DNA of 48,324 nucleotides, from NCBI GenBank assembly GCA_947449535.1, contig CANFRP010000009.1:1-48324 (forward strand). The letters run 5' to 3'. The notes beneath the pieces were generated by a model that searched no databases, was not told where the DNA came from, and saw only the letters and a list, made by a program, of their open reading frames with translations. The stretch comes from Actinomycetota bacterium (lineage in GTDB: Bacteria > Actinomycetota > Actinomycetes > Nanopelagicales > Nanopelagicaceae). Positions 25,585 to 32,976 of the stretch are shown here, piece after piece; the stretch's first letter is position 1, and each line of letters starts with the position of its first letter. A program made the position numbers and the translations under genes.

Positions 25585-26238
25585 ATGCGCGACGCCTTTC
25601 ACGAAGAATTAGATGGTATTAGCCAGAGCCTGCTTCAGATGGCTTCACTGGTTAAGACTGCAATGGAGCGCGCAACCACAGCACTCTTGACTCCCGATCT
25701 CACTTTGGCTGAGACCGTAATCTCGGATGACTCCGTGATCGACAGCATCCAGCACGACCTCGATGCTCGCACAATAAATTTGATGGCCCGCCAACAACCG
25801 GTTGCCTCTGACCTACGAACACTTGTTACCTCCCTTCGCATGAGCGCAGATCTTGAGCGTATGGGTGACCTCGCTCACCACATCGCAAAGCAAGCACGGA
25901 TGCGTTATCCCAATATTGCAGTACCTGCTGAACTCGTTCCCATTATTACTGATATGGGCCGCGTCGCTTCTCAACTCATTGAAAAATTATCTGTAGTCAT
26001 GGAACACCGTGACATCGTTCGCGCCCTTGAAATTGAGAGCGATGATGACGAGATGGATAAATTGCACCGTACTTTAATTTCGACTCTACTTGATGATAAT
26101 TGGGCTCATGGAATTGAAGCTGCAATCGATATGACACTTCTCGGTCGTTACTACGAGCGTTGTGCAGACCACGCAGTATCGATCTCTCGCCGCGTCTACT
26201 TCTTAGTGACAGGCGAATACGCTAAATCTGCTGAGTAA
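25585..26238 (+). CDS. phoU: PhoU phosphate-signalling protein
   Basis: 217 residues from the ATG at 25585, typical of PhoU. Two three-helix PhoU repeats are visible: the first starts M-R-D-A-F-H-E-E-L, and D-L-E-R-M-G-D-L-A-H-H (near residue 88) and Y-E-R-C-A-D-H-A-V-S (near residue 192) are the paired metal-binding E/D-rich motifs. PhoU damps the phosphate response by linking the Pst transporter to its histidine kinase. It is divergent from senX3 and convergent with gpm, placed where mycobacteria have no gene between gpm1 and senX3. No pst genes are in the window. Confidence 0.95.
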   Translation: MRDAFHEELDGISQSLLQMASLVKTAMERATTALLTPDLTLAETVISDDSVIDSIQHDLDARTINLMARQQPVASDLRTLVTSLRMSADLERMGDLAHHIAKQARMRYPNIAVPAELVPIITDMGRVASQLIEKLSVVMEHRDIVRALEIESDDDEMDKLHRTLISTLLDDNWAHGIEAAIDMTLLGRYYERCADHAVSISRRVYFLVTGEYAKSAE

Positions 26239-26241
26239 GTT

Positions 26242-26988
26242 TTACTTCTTACCTTGATTTGCAACAGCTTCGATTGCTGCCTTTGCGGCAGCTGGATCTA
26301 AATACTCGCCGCCTTTAACGAGTGGCTTGAGATTTGCATCCAATGTGTAGAGAAGTGGAATACCTGTCGGAACATTAAGTCCCGCAATATCGGCATCGGA
26401 TATTCCATCAAGGTGCTTTACAAGTGCGCGTAATGAATTGCCGTGTGCAGTGACGAGAACAGTCTGGTTAGCTTTGAGATCAGGAACAATCGCTTCATCC
26501 CAATATGGAATCATGCGAGTAATAACATCCTTGAGGCATTCGGTCTTTGGCATTGCCGCACCGAGATCTGCATAACGAGCATCACCAGATTGAGAATATT
26601 TATCGGCATCATCAATAGGTGGTGGTGGCACATCAAATGATCGACGCCACAATTGGAATTGTTCTTCGCCATATTGGGCAAGCGTCTCTTTCTTATCTTT
26701 GCCTTGGAGCGCGCCATAGTGGCGTTCATTGAGGCGCCACGAACGACGGACCGGAATCCAATGGCGATCAGCGACATCGAGTGCGAGCTGAGAGGTATGG
26801 ATTGCACGACGCAAAAGTGAAGTATGGACTACATCAGGAAGAAGACCGCGCTCGGTAAGCATCTCGCCACCGCGCTTGGCTTCGGCCTCACCTTTTTCCG
26901 AGAGTCGAACATCGACCCATCCCGTAAAGAGATTAAGCGCATTCCATTCGCTCTCGCCATGGCGCAAAAGGATCAGTGAGTAAGTCAT
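26242..26988 (-). CDS. gpmA: 2,3-bisphosphoglycerate-dependent phosphoglycerate mutase
   Basis: 248 residues. The phospho-His motif L-R-H-G-E-S-E-W-N is at residues 8-16. [16 protein letters not shown] and the second catalytic His in T-A-H-G-N-S-L-R-A complete the cofactor-dependent active site. It interconverts 3- and 2-phosphoglycerate in glycolysis. As in mycobacteria it sits between ybjN/mshA and senX3/regX3, here separated from senX3 by the oppositely oriented phoU. Its stop is 3 bases from that of phoU. It has its own leaderless -10 (TATGAT, 26995-27000). Confidence 0.96.
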   Translation of the reverse strand: MTYSLILLRHGESEWNALNLFTGWVDVRLSEKGEAEAKRGGEMLTERGLLPDVVHTSLLRRAIHTSQLALDVADRHWIPVRRSWRLNERHYGALQGKDKKETLAQYGEEQFQLWRRSFDVPPPPIDDADKYSQSGDARYADLGAAMPKTECLKDVITRMIPYWDEAIVPDLKANQTVLVTAHGNSLRALVKHLDGISDADIAGLNVPTGIPLLYTLDANLKPLVKGGEYLDPAAAKAAIEAVANQGKK

Positions 26989-26994
26989 GGATCA

Positions 26995-27000
26995 ATCATA
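26995..27000 (-). promoter_or_regulatory. TANNNT -10 hexamer for gpmA
   Basis: TATGAT on the minus strand ends 6 bases before the gpmA ATG at 26988, implying a separate leaderless transcript inside the mshA-ybjN-gpm cluster. Confidence 0.5.
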
Positions 27001-27016
27001 AACTAGAAGTGAGTAA

Positions 27017-27493
27017 TTAAATAATGTGTTCAAATGCTTTGAGATTAGCGAGTGATTCTCCGCGAGATACCCGCCAAGCCCATTCGCGGCGAATTGCAGA
27101 AGAAAATCCCAATTCAAGTAGCGGATTAAAGGAAGAATCTGAATATTGCAATACTGCGCCAAGGATGCGATCGATCTCTTGATCGCTCACCGCCGTGAGA
27201 GGCAAGCGGCCCACTAAATAAATATCACCCAATTCGTTGATGGCATAGGCCACTGCATACATCAAAGCGTTCTTAGTCAACAACCATTCGTGCACAGCAG
27301 CAATATTCTCATCGGGCTTGCGAATGACAAATGCGTTAATTGAAAGTGAATGATCGCCAACGATGAGAGCGCAATGGGTCTGCAGTTTTTTCTCGCCAGG
27401 AAGTGTGACCATGAAAGTTTTCTCATCGGCTCGCTCGTAATCTATGTCGTGCGAATCAAAGAACTCTTCCAGAACGATCTTAGGATCAAGCAC
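27017..27493 (-). CDS. YbjN-domain protein (type III chaperone-like fold)
   Basis: 158 residues from a GTG at 27493 that shares a base with the mshA TAG stop (TAGTG). The alpha/beta pattern with L-P-G-E-K-K-L-Q-T-H-C-A-L and N-A-F-V-I-R-K-P-D-E-N is that of actinobacterial YbjN proteins such as Rv0487. The family lacks known catalytic residues and is thought to bind partner proteins. Translational coupling to mshA and retention of this pairing across actinobacteria suggest a role connected with mycothiol synthesis or with the adjoining glycolytic enzyme, but no function is proven. Confidence 0.85.
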   Translation of the reverse strand: MLDPKIVLEEFFDSHDIDYERADEKTFMVTLPGEKKLQTHCALIVGDHSLSINAFVIRKPDENIAAVHEWLLTKNALMYAVAYAINELGDIYLVGRLPLTAVSDQEIDRILGAVLQYSDSSFNPLLELGFSSAIRREWAWRVSRGESLANLKAFEHII

Positions 27494-28761
27494 TACTGCG
27501 CCACCCAGAGAGTCTTGCCCTTAGGCTTGGAAATTACTTCGTCGTAAACATCAAGTGTGCGACGCGCAGTGCTCTCCCACCCAAAGTGAGAAGCGTGGTC
27601 AATTGCACCCAGAGATAAATTAATTCGTCGTTGTGGTTCTGCAAGCAATCGAGAGAGTACGGCGGACCAGGCTTTGGGATCATGGCCATCAACAAGTGAA
27701 CCTGAAATTCCATCAGCTATAGCGGTACGCAATCCTCCGACTGCGCTTGCTACGACAGGTGTTCCACATGCCTGTGCTTCTAGTGCTACTAATCCAAAGC
27801 TTTCAGAATAGGAGGGCACGCACACTAGATCCGATGCGCGATACCAATCCGGTAATTCTTCCCGAGGTGCTGGTGGCATAAAGTGAACGATGTCGGCAAT
27901 TCCAAGAAACTCGGATAAGCCCTTGAGGCGCATGGGTTCATCAAATGATCCGCCAGAAGCGCCACCCATGATGACCAGCGCGAGTTTTGCCCGAAGGTGT
28001 GGTGAATGCGAAACCATTTCTGCAATCGCACGCACTAATACTTCTGGACCTTTGTGAGGTTGAATTCGGCCAACAAAGGTAAGCATGAGTGCATCAGGAG
28101 CTATGGACAATTTTTCTCGGGCGGCAGATTTTCCGTGGCCCGGTGTAAAACGTTGAAGATCAACGCCTGGAGTTACCACATGAACATTGTCGGGACAGGC
28201 ATCGTAAAGAGAAACTAGTGACGCTGCTTCTGCATCAGTATTTGCGATCAGGGCACTAGCGGCTTGCACAACTTGTTCTTCACCGACTGCGCGAGTCAGT
28301 GGTTCTGGCTTTTCGCCTTCTGCCAAATTCAGATTTTTTACTTTTGCCATGGTGTGCATGGTGTGCACCAAAGGAATACCAGTGCGTTCTGCAATCATCC
28401 AGCCGAGCTGTCCACTAATCCAATAATGCGAGTGAATGATGTCGTAATAGTTTTCGACTTTGCCGTCGTGGAAATGCATAAAAGCCGATGTCAGCGCGCC
28501 AATTTGGGAGGGGATCTCCTCTTTCGAGAGTGAGCCAAACGGACCTGCTTCTAAGTGTCGCACCGTCACGCCATCGGCAAGCTTTACCGAATCAGGAAGT
28601 CCTGGCTTGTTAGCACGAGTAAAAATGTCTACTTCGACACCTGCTTGTGCCATTTTCAGTGCATTTTCTACAACATAAATATTCATGCCACCAGCGTCAC
28701 CCGTGCCTGCTTGTTCTAGCGGCGAGGTGTGAACCATCAAGGTGGCGATCCGGCCTTTCAT
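27493..28761 (-). CDS. mshA: MshA, D-inositol-3-phosphate glycosyltransferase (mycothiol step 1)
   Basis: 422 residues, GT4/GT-B fold. The N-terminal M-V-H-T-S-P-L-E-Q-A-G-T-G-D-A-G-G-M-N (residues 9-27) is the MshA acceptor-site signature; H-S-H-Y-W-I-S-G-Q and H-T-M-H-T follow. The C-terminal donor site has G-R-I-Q-P-H-K-G and E-S-F-G-L-V-A-L-E-A-Q (the E-x7-E motif). It transfers GlcNAc from UDP-GlcNAc to 1-L-inositol 1-phosphate in the cytoplasm. Its ATG overlaps the asparaginase stop (ATGA), and its end overlaps ybjN. A half-length mshD lies 5 kb away; mshB and mshC are not in the window. Confidence 0.93.
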   Translation of the reverse strand: MKGRIATLMVHTSPLEQAGTGDAGGMNIYVVENALKMAQAGVEVDIFTRANKPGLPDSVKLADGVTVRHLEAGPFGSLSKEEIPSQIGALTSAFMHFHDGKVENYYDIIHSHYWISGQLGWMIAERTGIPLVHTMHTMAKVKNLNLAEGEKPEPLTRAVGEEQVVQAASALIANTDAEAASLVSLYDACPDNVHVVTPGVDLQRFTPGHGKSAAREKLSIAPDALMLTFVGRIQPHKGPEVLVRAIAEMVSHSPHLRAKLALVIMGGASGGSFDEPMRLKGLSEFLGIADIVHFMPPAPREELPDWYRASDLVCVPSYSESFGLVALEAQACGTPVVASAVGGLRTAIADGISGSLVDGHDPKAWSAVLSRLLAEPQRRINLSLGAIDHASHFGWESTARRTLDVYDEVISKPKGKTLWVAQ

Positions 28762-29687
28762 AGCGTGGCCCGAATTCCACCAACGACTTCAGAGCCACCT
28801 AATATCTTCACTGATTCATCAGTTGTGTTTACATCCCACTCAGCAAATGCAGCTTGCGCAATTAGTCCGGCGGCGCGCAGCGAACCATCTGAAATTTTCA
28901 TGACCAAAGTACGTCCATCGCGAAGAGATGACACCAGTACCGCTTCCATTCCATCTTTCATCATGAGGCCAGGAATTGCTTGCATCATGCGAGTATTGAG
29001 TCGACCTTCGCCACCGATCATTTCCGGGAATAAGTAGTGTGCGGCAAGGACTTCTTGATGCACAGGATCACTCGAAGTGGTGATCTTGTGGATCGCCCGC
29101 GCAAGTCCCATAGTGCTAATTGCAAATAGCGGCGCACCACAACCATCAAATGTCTTATTCGCAACGCTCTCCGATGTGCACGCTTCAATCTCTTTTAATA
29201 CGGCTTGTTGGAGTGGATGTGACTGCTCTAGATAGGTCTTTGTATCCCAGCCATTAATTGCGCACGTCGCAAGCATTCCGGCATGCTTGCCCGAACAATT
29301 CATTGCTAATCGAGTGGGCGCTCTATCTCCCCAAGCTTCGCGCTCGGCAGTACCCAGTGGCTTATCCAACATATTCTGCAAATCAGATTCAGATAAATTG
29401 TGGAGTGCAAGAATTTCCAGCACGCCATCTTGGTGGACTTTCGCGCCAGAATGACTAGATGCAACAAGTGCCAACAAACGTGGCTCTAGCTTGAGGCCAC
29501 TACGTACCATCGCGGATGCTTGGAAAGATTTCACTGTCGACCGTGGGAAGATCGGCATTTCTACTGCGCCTTTGGATTTATAAATAGACCCATCACTGTT
29601 AAGCATTACAAGATGGCCAGAGTGAACTGACTCCACAAGTCCATTGCGCACTAGCTCTGCTAATACTTCACCTTGGAAATTACTCAT
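28758..29687 (-). CDS. L-asparaginase II-family protein (pfam06089 type)
   Basis: 309 residues from the ATG at 29687, which overlaps the upstream stop by 8 bases (ATGAGTAA). The longer frame to 29777 overlaps that gene and is spurious. Family blocks are V-E-S-V-H-S-G-H, S-T-V-K (an SxxK-like nucleophile motif at about residues 50-53), N-C-S-G-K-H-A-G-M-L, D-G-C-G-A-P-L-F-A and G-G-E-G-R-L-N-T. Members release ammonia from asparagine in the cytosol; they differ from E. coli AnsA/AnsB. It is translationally coupled to mshA, an unusual pairing. GlnR is encoded 3.3 kb away, so nitrogen control is possible. Confidence 0.85.
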   Translation of the reverse strand: MSNFQGEVLAELVRNGLVESVHSGHLVMLNSDGSIYKSKGAVEMPIFPRSTVKSFQASAMVRSGLKLEPRLLALVASSHSGAKVHQDGVLEILALHNLSESDLQNMLDKPLGTAEREAWGDRAPTRLAMNCSGKHAGMLATCAINGWDTKTYLEQSHPLQQAVLKEIEACTSESVANKTFDGCGAPLFAISTMGLARAIHKITTSSDPVHQEVLAAHYLFPEMIGGEGRLNTRMMQAIPGLMMKDGMEAVLVSSLRDGRTLVMKISDGSLRAAGLIAQAAFAEWDVNTTDESVKILGGSEVVGGIRATL

Positions 29688-30186
29688 TTGTTTGGCGTTC
29701 CAAACTCGACCAAATATGTGATTGTAAGACTTGTCCTTCAGCTGCCATGTCATATGCGCTAAAGAGTTCGCCTTCAACTAGACCGTAGAGGCGCGATCCA
29801 CCAGTGACAACTTTCGCGCTCGGCGTGGAGTAACCCTGATCCATTACTAATTGAATTTTAGGACCATCGATAACTCCGAGCCATCCTTCGGTAATACCTG
29901 TGTTATGGGCGAGAACAACTTCGAGCACGTTATTTGGCTTTGGGCGCCAATAACCAACTTCTGATGCAGCAGGGCGAATGATCTCTCCAGTGCCCGGGGC
30001 AATAATCCATGATCGTGAAAAGTAATTAAGAAAGTTTCGTCCGTCGTGATTGAAGGAAACTTCTTGCGCGAATTCGAATGGCTCTGAGCCTGGATATTCT
30101 CCGCGACCTTTGCCTCGCCAAGTTCCGACAATCCATGCCAATGGATAGAGATCTTCGTGGAGACCTTCGGGGATAGTGAAAACCAT
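29680..30186 (-). CDS. Nitrobindin/Rv0813c-like heme-binding beta-barrel protein
   Basis: 168 residues forming a lipocalin/FABP-like ten-strand barrel. The signature G-T-W-R-G-K-G-R-G-E-Y (residues 21-31) is the nitrobindin GxWxGxG motif. In nitrobindins a C-terminal His is the axial ligand of a ferric heme; the only late candidate here is in the terminal Q-S-H-I-W-S-S-L. The family binds heme and isomerises or senses reactive nitrogen species. It follows the 34-residue membrane peptide with no gap and overlaps asparaginase. In mycobacteria the homologue (Rv0813c) is near thiX and glnR, the same neighbourhood as here. Confidence 0.85.
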   Translation of the reverse strand: MVFTIPEGLHEDLYPLAWIVGTWRGKGRGEYPGSEPFEFAQEVSFNHDGRNFLNYFSRSWIIAPGTGEIIRPAASEVGYWRPKPNNVLEVVLAHNTGITEGWLGVIDGPKIQLVMDQGYSTPSAKVVTGGSRLYGLVEGELFSAYDMAAEGQVLQSHIWSSLERQTNE

Positions 30187-30291
30187 TTATTCACTCCAAT
30201 TGCGACGCATACCTGCAACCCCTTTGAGGAGGAGGTAGATTCCAATGAGAAATGCGGAGGCGATTAATAAATAGGTTGTGAGCGCTTCCAT
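30187..30291 (-). CDS. 34-residue single-pass membrane peptide
   Basis: A short frame with ATG at 30291 and TAA immediately before the nitrobindin start. It begins M-E-A-L-T-T-Y, continues as one hydrophobic helix of about 20 residues (L-L-I-A-S-A-F-L-I-G-I-Y-L-L-L) and ends with a positive tail, M-R-R-N-W-S-E. The charge pattern predicts N-terminus out, C-terminus in. Support comes from position (zero gap to the next gene, same strand), a TACCCT hexamer exactly 6 bases before the ATG, and the membrane-helix composition. No family is recognised. It may anchor or modulate a nearby protein. Confidence 0.6.
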   Translation of the reverse strand: MEALTTYLLIASAFLIGIYLLLKGVAGMRRNWSE

Positions 30292-30297
30292 GCGTAA

Positions 30298-30307
30298 AGG
30301 GTATCGT
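30298..30307. promoter_or_regulatory. Overlapping divergent -10 hexamers
   Basis: TACCCT on the minus strand (30298-30303) ends 6 bases before the small membrane ORF. TATCGT on the plus strand (30302-30307) ends 7 bases before a GTG at 30315, the likely dsrE start. The two -10 elements overlap, so the promoters should compete. Confidence 0.45.
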
Positions 30308-30314
30308 GAGCCTT

Positions 30315-30677
30315 GTGAGTAAGAAACTTGTCATCAAAGTAGCAAGCGCGCAGAGCGATGCCGAGCGCTGTGCTCAGGCATTTACGGTCGCCGCCACCGC
30401 GATCGCATCTGGCCTAGACGTCTCTCTCTGGCTGACTGGTGAGGCTTCTTGGTTTGCAGTGCCTGGCAAAGCCGAAGAATTCGTCTTGGAACATTCTGCA
30501 AATCTGGCCGAAATGCGTGATGCAATTCTTGCGGGCGGATCAATTACTTTGTGCACTCAATGTGCCAAGCGACGTGACATTAAAGAATCGGATTTAATTC
30601 CTGGAGTCCACATAGCTGGTGCTGCTTCCTTCGTGGAAGAAATTGCGGGCGATAACGTACAAGCACTTATCTATTAA
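30315..30677 (+). CDS. DsrE/DsrF-like family protein
   Basis: 120 residues from the GTG at 30315, chosen because TATCGT lies 7 bases upstream; a GTG at 30306 is the alternative. The small alpha/beta fold shows V-A-S-A-Q-S-D at the N-terminus and L-C-T-Q-C-A-K-R-R-D-I near residue 80. The CxxC cysteines could carry persulfide or thiol, as the sulfur-transfer cysteine does in DsrE/TusD proteins, though such CxxC forms are not established sulfurtransferases. It is cytosolic. It overlaps the ygfZ stop by 4 bases on the opposite strand. Redox or Fe-S related partners nearby (YgfZ, thioredoxin, Fur) suit a sulfur-handling role. Confidence 0.75.
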   Translation: MSKKLVIKVASAQSDAERCAQAFTVAATAIASGLDVSLWLTGEASWFAVPGKAEEFVLEHSANLAEMRDAILAGGSITLCTQCAKRRDIKESDLIPGVHIAGAASFVEEIAGDNVQALIY

Positions 30678-31573
30678 ACCAGCGCTTCTTGAGTCGCGCT
30701 GACTCCCACTGAATCCAAGACCGCATCAACCGGAACAGTACGCTTTATGAGCGCCAAGGCAATTGGCCCTAATTCATGGTGCCGCGCAACGGAACCAATA
30801 GTGCCCACAACTTTTCCATCCAAAGTTATTTCATCGCCGTGGTTGGGCATGGTCACAACAGATCCATCGAGATTAAGAAGCACCAGTCGACGAGGTGGAG
30901 CGCCAAGGTTAAAAACTTTGGCAACAGTCTCTTGGCCGCGATAACAGCCTTTGTTCATGTGAACCGCTTTGTTTAATACACCAATCTCATTCGGAATTGT
31001 TTTGTAATCAATATCCATCAAAAGTCGTGGTCTCCCGGCGGCAACTCGTTCTGCTTCCAGCGCCCAAGTTCCGATCTGCATATTGGATTGCTTAAATGCG
31101 GCAATGACATCTGCAACTTCGTTCTGAGGAACAATTGCAAAGGGCCCACCAAATTGGTCTGGTAATCCTGGCGCGCGAAGCAGCGAGTAATTTCCGCGCT
31201 CATCTTTTACTTCAACGCGAAGCATGAATTTCATTTTTTCTAGATACGCAAGAAGTGGTTCGACTCGCTGCGCTTCGGTATGAATAAAAGTTGTGGTGCC
31301 ATCATCGACGAGATAGAGCTGGTCTTCGATTCGACCATTGGGATCGAGAATGAGCGCATCGATCCATTGACCAGGTGTGAGCTTCTCTAAATGCTGGGTA
31401 GTAAGTGCATGCAACCAGGTCAGGCGATCTGCGCCAGTAATTGAAATGATTCCGCGGTGCGATAAATCTGCCCATGCTGTGCCGCTAAAGAGTGCACGTT
31501 GTTCGTGATTAGGTTGGGCAAAGTGCCAGATAGCGCCCTTGTCCGGGCCCTCTTCCACTATCACTGCACTCAT
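30674..31573 (-). CDS. ygfZ: YgfZ/GcvT-like folate-binding Fe-S cluster repair protein
   Basis: 299 residues, GcvT-type fold. The diagnostic YgfZ motif K-G-C-Y-R-G-Q-E is near residue 205, with the Cys needed for function. W-L-H-A-L-T-T-Q-H appears near residue 55. YgfZ helps maintain MiaB-type and other Fe-S enzymes using tetrahydrofolate. The start is ATG at 31573; a TAAACT hexamer ends 6 bases before it and overlaps the end of fur. The gene is thus likely transcribed from its own promoter although it follows fur by only 9 bases. Confidence 0.9.
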   Translation of the reverse strand: MSAVIVEEGPDKGAIWHFAQPNHEQRALFSGTAWADLSHRGIISITGADRLTWLHALTTQHLEKLTPGQWIDALILDPNGRIEDQLYLVDDGTTTFIHTEAQRVEPLLAYLEKMKFMLRVEVKDERGNYSLLRAPGLPDQFGGPFAIVPQNEVADVIAAFKQSNMQIGTWALEAERVAAGRPRLLMDIDYKTIPNEIGVLNKAVHMNKGCYRGQETVAKVFNLGAPPRRLVLLNLDGSVVTMPNHGDEITLDGKVVGTIGSVARHHELGPIALALIKRTVPVDAVLDSVGVSATQEALV

Positions 31574-31579
31574 GTGATG

Positions 31580-31585
31580 AGTTTA
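31580..31585 (-). promoter_or_regulatory. TANNNT -10 hexamer for ygfZ
   Basis: TAAACT on the minus strand ends 6 bases before the ATG at 31573 and overlaps the last bases of fur. Confidence 0.45.
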
Positions 31586-31996
31586 GGGCTTGATAAAGCA
31601 ACTTTCGCAGCGACCGGCAATTGCCAAGTGGGCGACATCGGTATGAAAGCCGTAATCATCGAGCATGGATTGCGTCAGGGGCGCTGTGGCTTCAATTGGG
31701 ACTTCGATGATGGTGCCGCAATGTTCGCAAATGAGATGGGCATGAATATCTTCAGTGGCTGCGGAGTAGCGAACTCCACCATGACCTAAATGTGAGTGCT
31801 GAACAAAGCCAACGTTCTCGAGTGTTTCTAGGTTGCGATAAACAGTTGAGAGGTTGATGCCGGGATGGGTTTCGCGAACTTTCTCAGCGACTTCATCGGG
31901 AGTGGCATGTCCGAGTGCGCGAACTGCAGCAAGTACGAGTTCACGTTGTGGAGTAAGGCGTAGCCCTTTATCGCGGAGTTCGTGTTTTTCAGCCAT
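31583..31996 (-). CDS. Fur-family metal-responsive repressor
   Basis: 137 residues. The winged helix runs L-T-P-Q-R-E-L-V-L-A-A-V through S-T-V-Y-R-N-L-E-T-L. The dimerisation domain has H-A-H-L-I-C-E-H-C-G and a second Cys pair in G-R-C-E-S-C, giving the four-cysteine structural zinc site. Regulatory metal ligands include the H-x-H cluster. Whether it senses iron, zinc or peroxide cannot be decided; actinobacterial FurB/Zur is the nearest match by length. TAGACT ends 6 bases before the ATG. The neighbours (YgfZ, DsrE, thioredoxin) would fit iron or redox control. Confidence 0.9.
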   Translation of the reverse strand: MAEKHELRDKGLRLTPQRELVLAAVRALGHATPDEVAEKVRETHPGINLSTVYRNLETLENVGFVQHSHLGHGGVRYSAATEDIHAHLICEHCGTIIEVPIEATAPLTQSMLDDYGFHTDVAHLAIAGRCESCFIKP

Positions 31997-32002
31997 GCGG
32001 TA

Positions 32003-32008
32003 AGTCTA
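32003..32008 (-). promoter_or_regulatory. TANNNT -10 hexamer for fur
   Basis: TAGACT on the minus strand ends 6 bases before the ATG at 31996, overlapping the stop region of the DUF4395 gene. No Shine-Dalgarno. Confidence 0.45.
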
Positions 32009-32467
32009 GCGAGCCTTATGGGTGAGGCGTGAAATCAGGAGGTAGATCTCGCATCCCAAGCAGTAATTAAAGGCGGCGTTGAGAAATGAGGCAGCTAAGC
32101 AGAAGGCAACTGCGACTGCAAATACAGTGGTGGCACCAGCAAGGCCAGCAATAAATGCAGTGAGGGCAAAGGCCAATCCGACAACTTGCGCAAAACGTGG
32201 TGGGCGGGCATCTTCAGTAGGAACATCACCTGAGAGGCGTGGCTTCACAAATTTCTTAAAGAACAGACCATAAGGTCCACGCGCTGGACCAAATCCTACA
32301 GCGAGTGCAAATACTGCAAGCTGAAGACCAATCACAAAAGTTGATGAAGTGAGAAGTGCAATCGCTAACACAACTGTGGTGATGAGTGCGCCAAATCGTG
32401 GACCGCGCGCATCAATCAATTGAATATCTTTATCAGCAGAGATGCTGGTTGCAGAAAGTGTTGTCAT
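32006..32467 (-). CDS. DUF4395 integral membrane protein
   Basis: 153 residues from the ATG at 32467 (TTG two codons earlier is less likely, since TACGAT ends 6 bases before the ATG). Four hydrophobic helices are visible, with the loop G-P-R-G-P-Y-G and K-P-R-L-S-G between pairs and the C-terminal N-Y-C-L-G-C-E-I-Y. Actinobacterial DUF4395 proteins regularly sit beside thioredoxin-like ThiX (Rv0817c/Rv0816c type), as here. The conserved cysteines in C-L-G-C and this pairing point to a membrane thiol-redox partner; this is inference. Confidence 0.82.
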   Translation of the reverse strand: MTTLSATSISADKDIQLIDARGPRFGALITTVVLAIALLTSSTFVIGLQLAVFALAVGFGPARGPYGLFFKKFVKPRLSGDVPTEDARPPRFAQVVGLAFALTAFIAGLAGATTVFAVAVAFCLAASFLNAAFNYCLGCEIYLLISRLTHKAR

Positions 32468-32473
32468 GACCAA

Positions 32474-32479
32474 ATCGTA
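32474..32479 (-). promoter_or_regulatory. TANNNT -10 hexamer for the DUF4395 gene
   Basis: TACGAT on the minus strand ends 6 bases before the ATG at 32467, supporting that codon over the upstream TTG. Confidence 0.45.
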
Positions 32480-32520
32480 AGTAACGATAAAGAAAAAACC
32501 TAAAGGCTAATTATTTGCAA

Positions 32521-32958
32521 TTAAGAAAGTGATGCAATTACATCAAGAACTTGCTGGCGCTTTGGAGCACCAACTGCGCGACCAACTTCATGACCATCTT
32601 TATTTAAAATAACTGTGGTCGGAGTGGATCGAATATCTAATCGACGCACGAGTTCGAGATGGCTTTCGGCATCAACATCGACGTGGACGACATCTGGCAG
32701 ATCGGCAGTGATATCGGTCAGCAGCGCCCGAGTGGCGCGGCAGGGGGTGCAGAATGCCGAGGAGAACTGGACCAGGGTCAGCTTGGAACCGAAGGCGTTC
32801 TCGATCTCTTCCGGAGTCACAAGTGGGGCGATAGCTTGATTTACGCCTGTGTGAGCGGCTTTAAATTTGCCACGGCTGCTGCGATGCCAGATCCCATAGA
32901 TCGATGCGAGCCCTAGCGTGGCAGCCAGCAAGACGATGTTTGGGCTAGTGATCTTCAC
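32521..32958 (-). CDS. Membrane-anchored thioredoxin-fold protein (ThiX-like)
   Basis: 145 residues. One N-terminal membrane helix (residues 8-24) is followed by a basic stretch ([10 protein letters not shown]) and a thioredoxin domain with active site F-C-T-P-C-R near residue 71. The cis-Pro motif appears as S-T-P-T-T-V. The positive charges after the helix suggest the thioredoxin domain faces the cytoplasm. The GTG start at 32958 has a GGAAGG ribosome site. It is divergent from glnR with just 18 bases between start codons, and precedes the DUF4395 gene. Confidence 0.88.
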   Translation of the reverse strand: MKITSPNIVLLAATLGLASIYGIWHRSSRGKFKAAHTGVNQAIAPLVTPEEIENAFGSKLTLVQFSSAFCTPCRATRALLTDITADLPDVVHVDVDAESHLELVRRLDIRSTPTTVILNKDGHEVGRAVGAPKRQQVLDVIASLS

Positions 32959-32963
32959 GCGAG

Positions 32964-32969
32964 TATCCT
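32964..32969 (+). promoter_or_regulatory. TANNNT -10 hexamer for glnR, overlapping the thioredoxin ribosome site
   Basis: TATCCT ends 7 bases before the glnR GTG at 32977, making glnR leaderless. On the other strand the same bases (GGAAGGATA) hold the Shine-Dalgarno of the thioredoxin gene. Confidence 0.5.
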
Positions 32970-32976
32970 TCCATGC

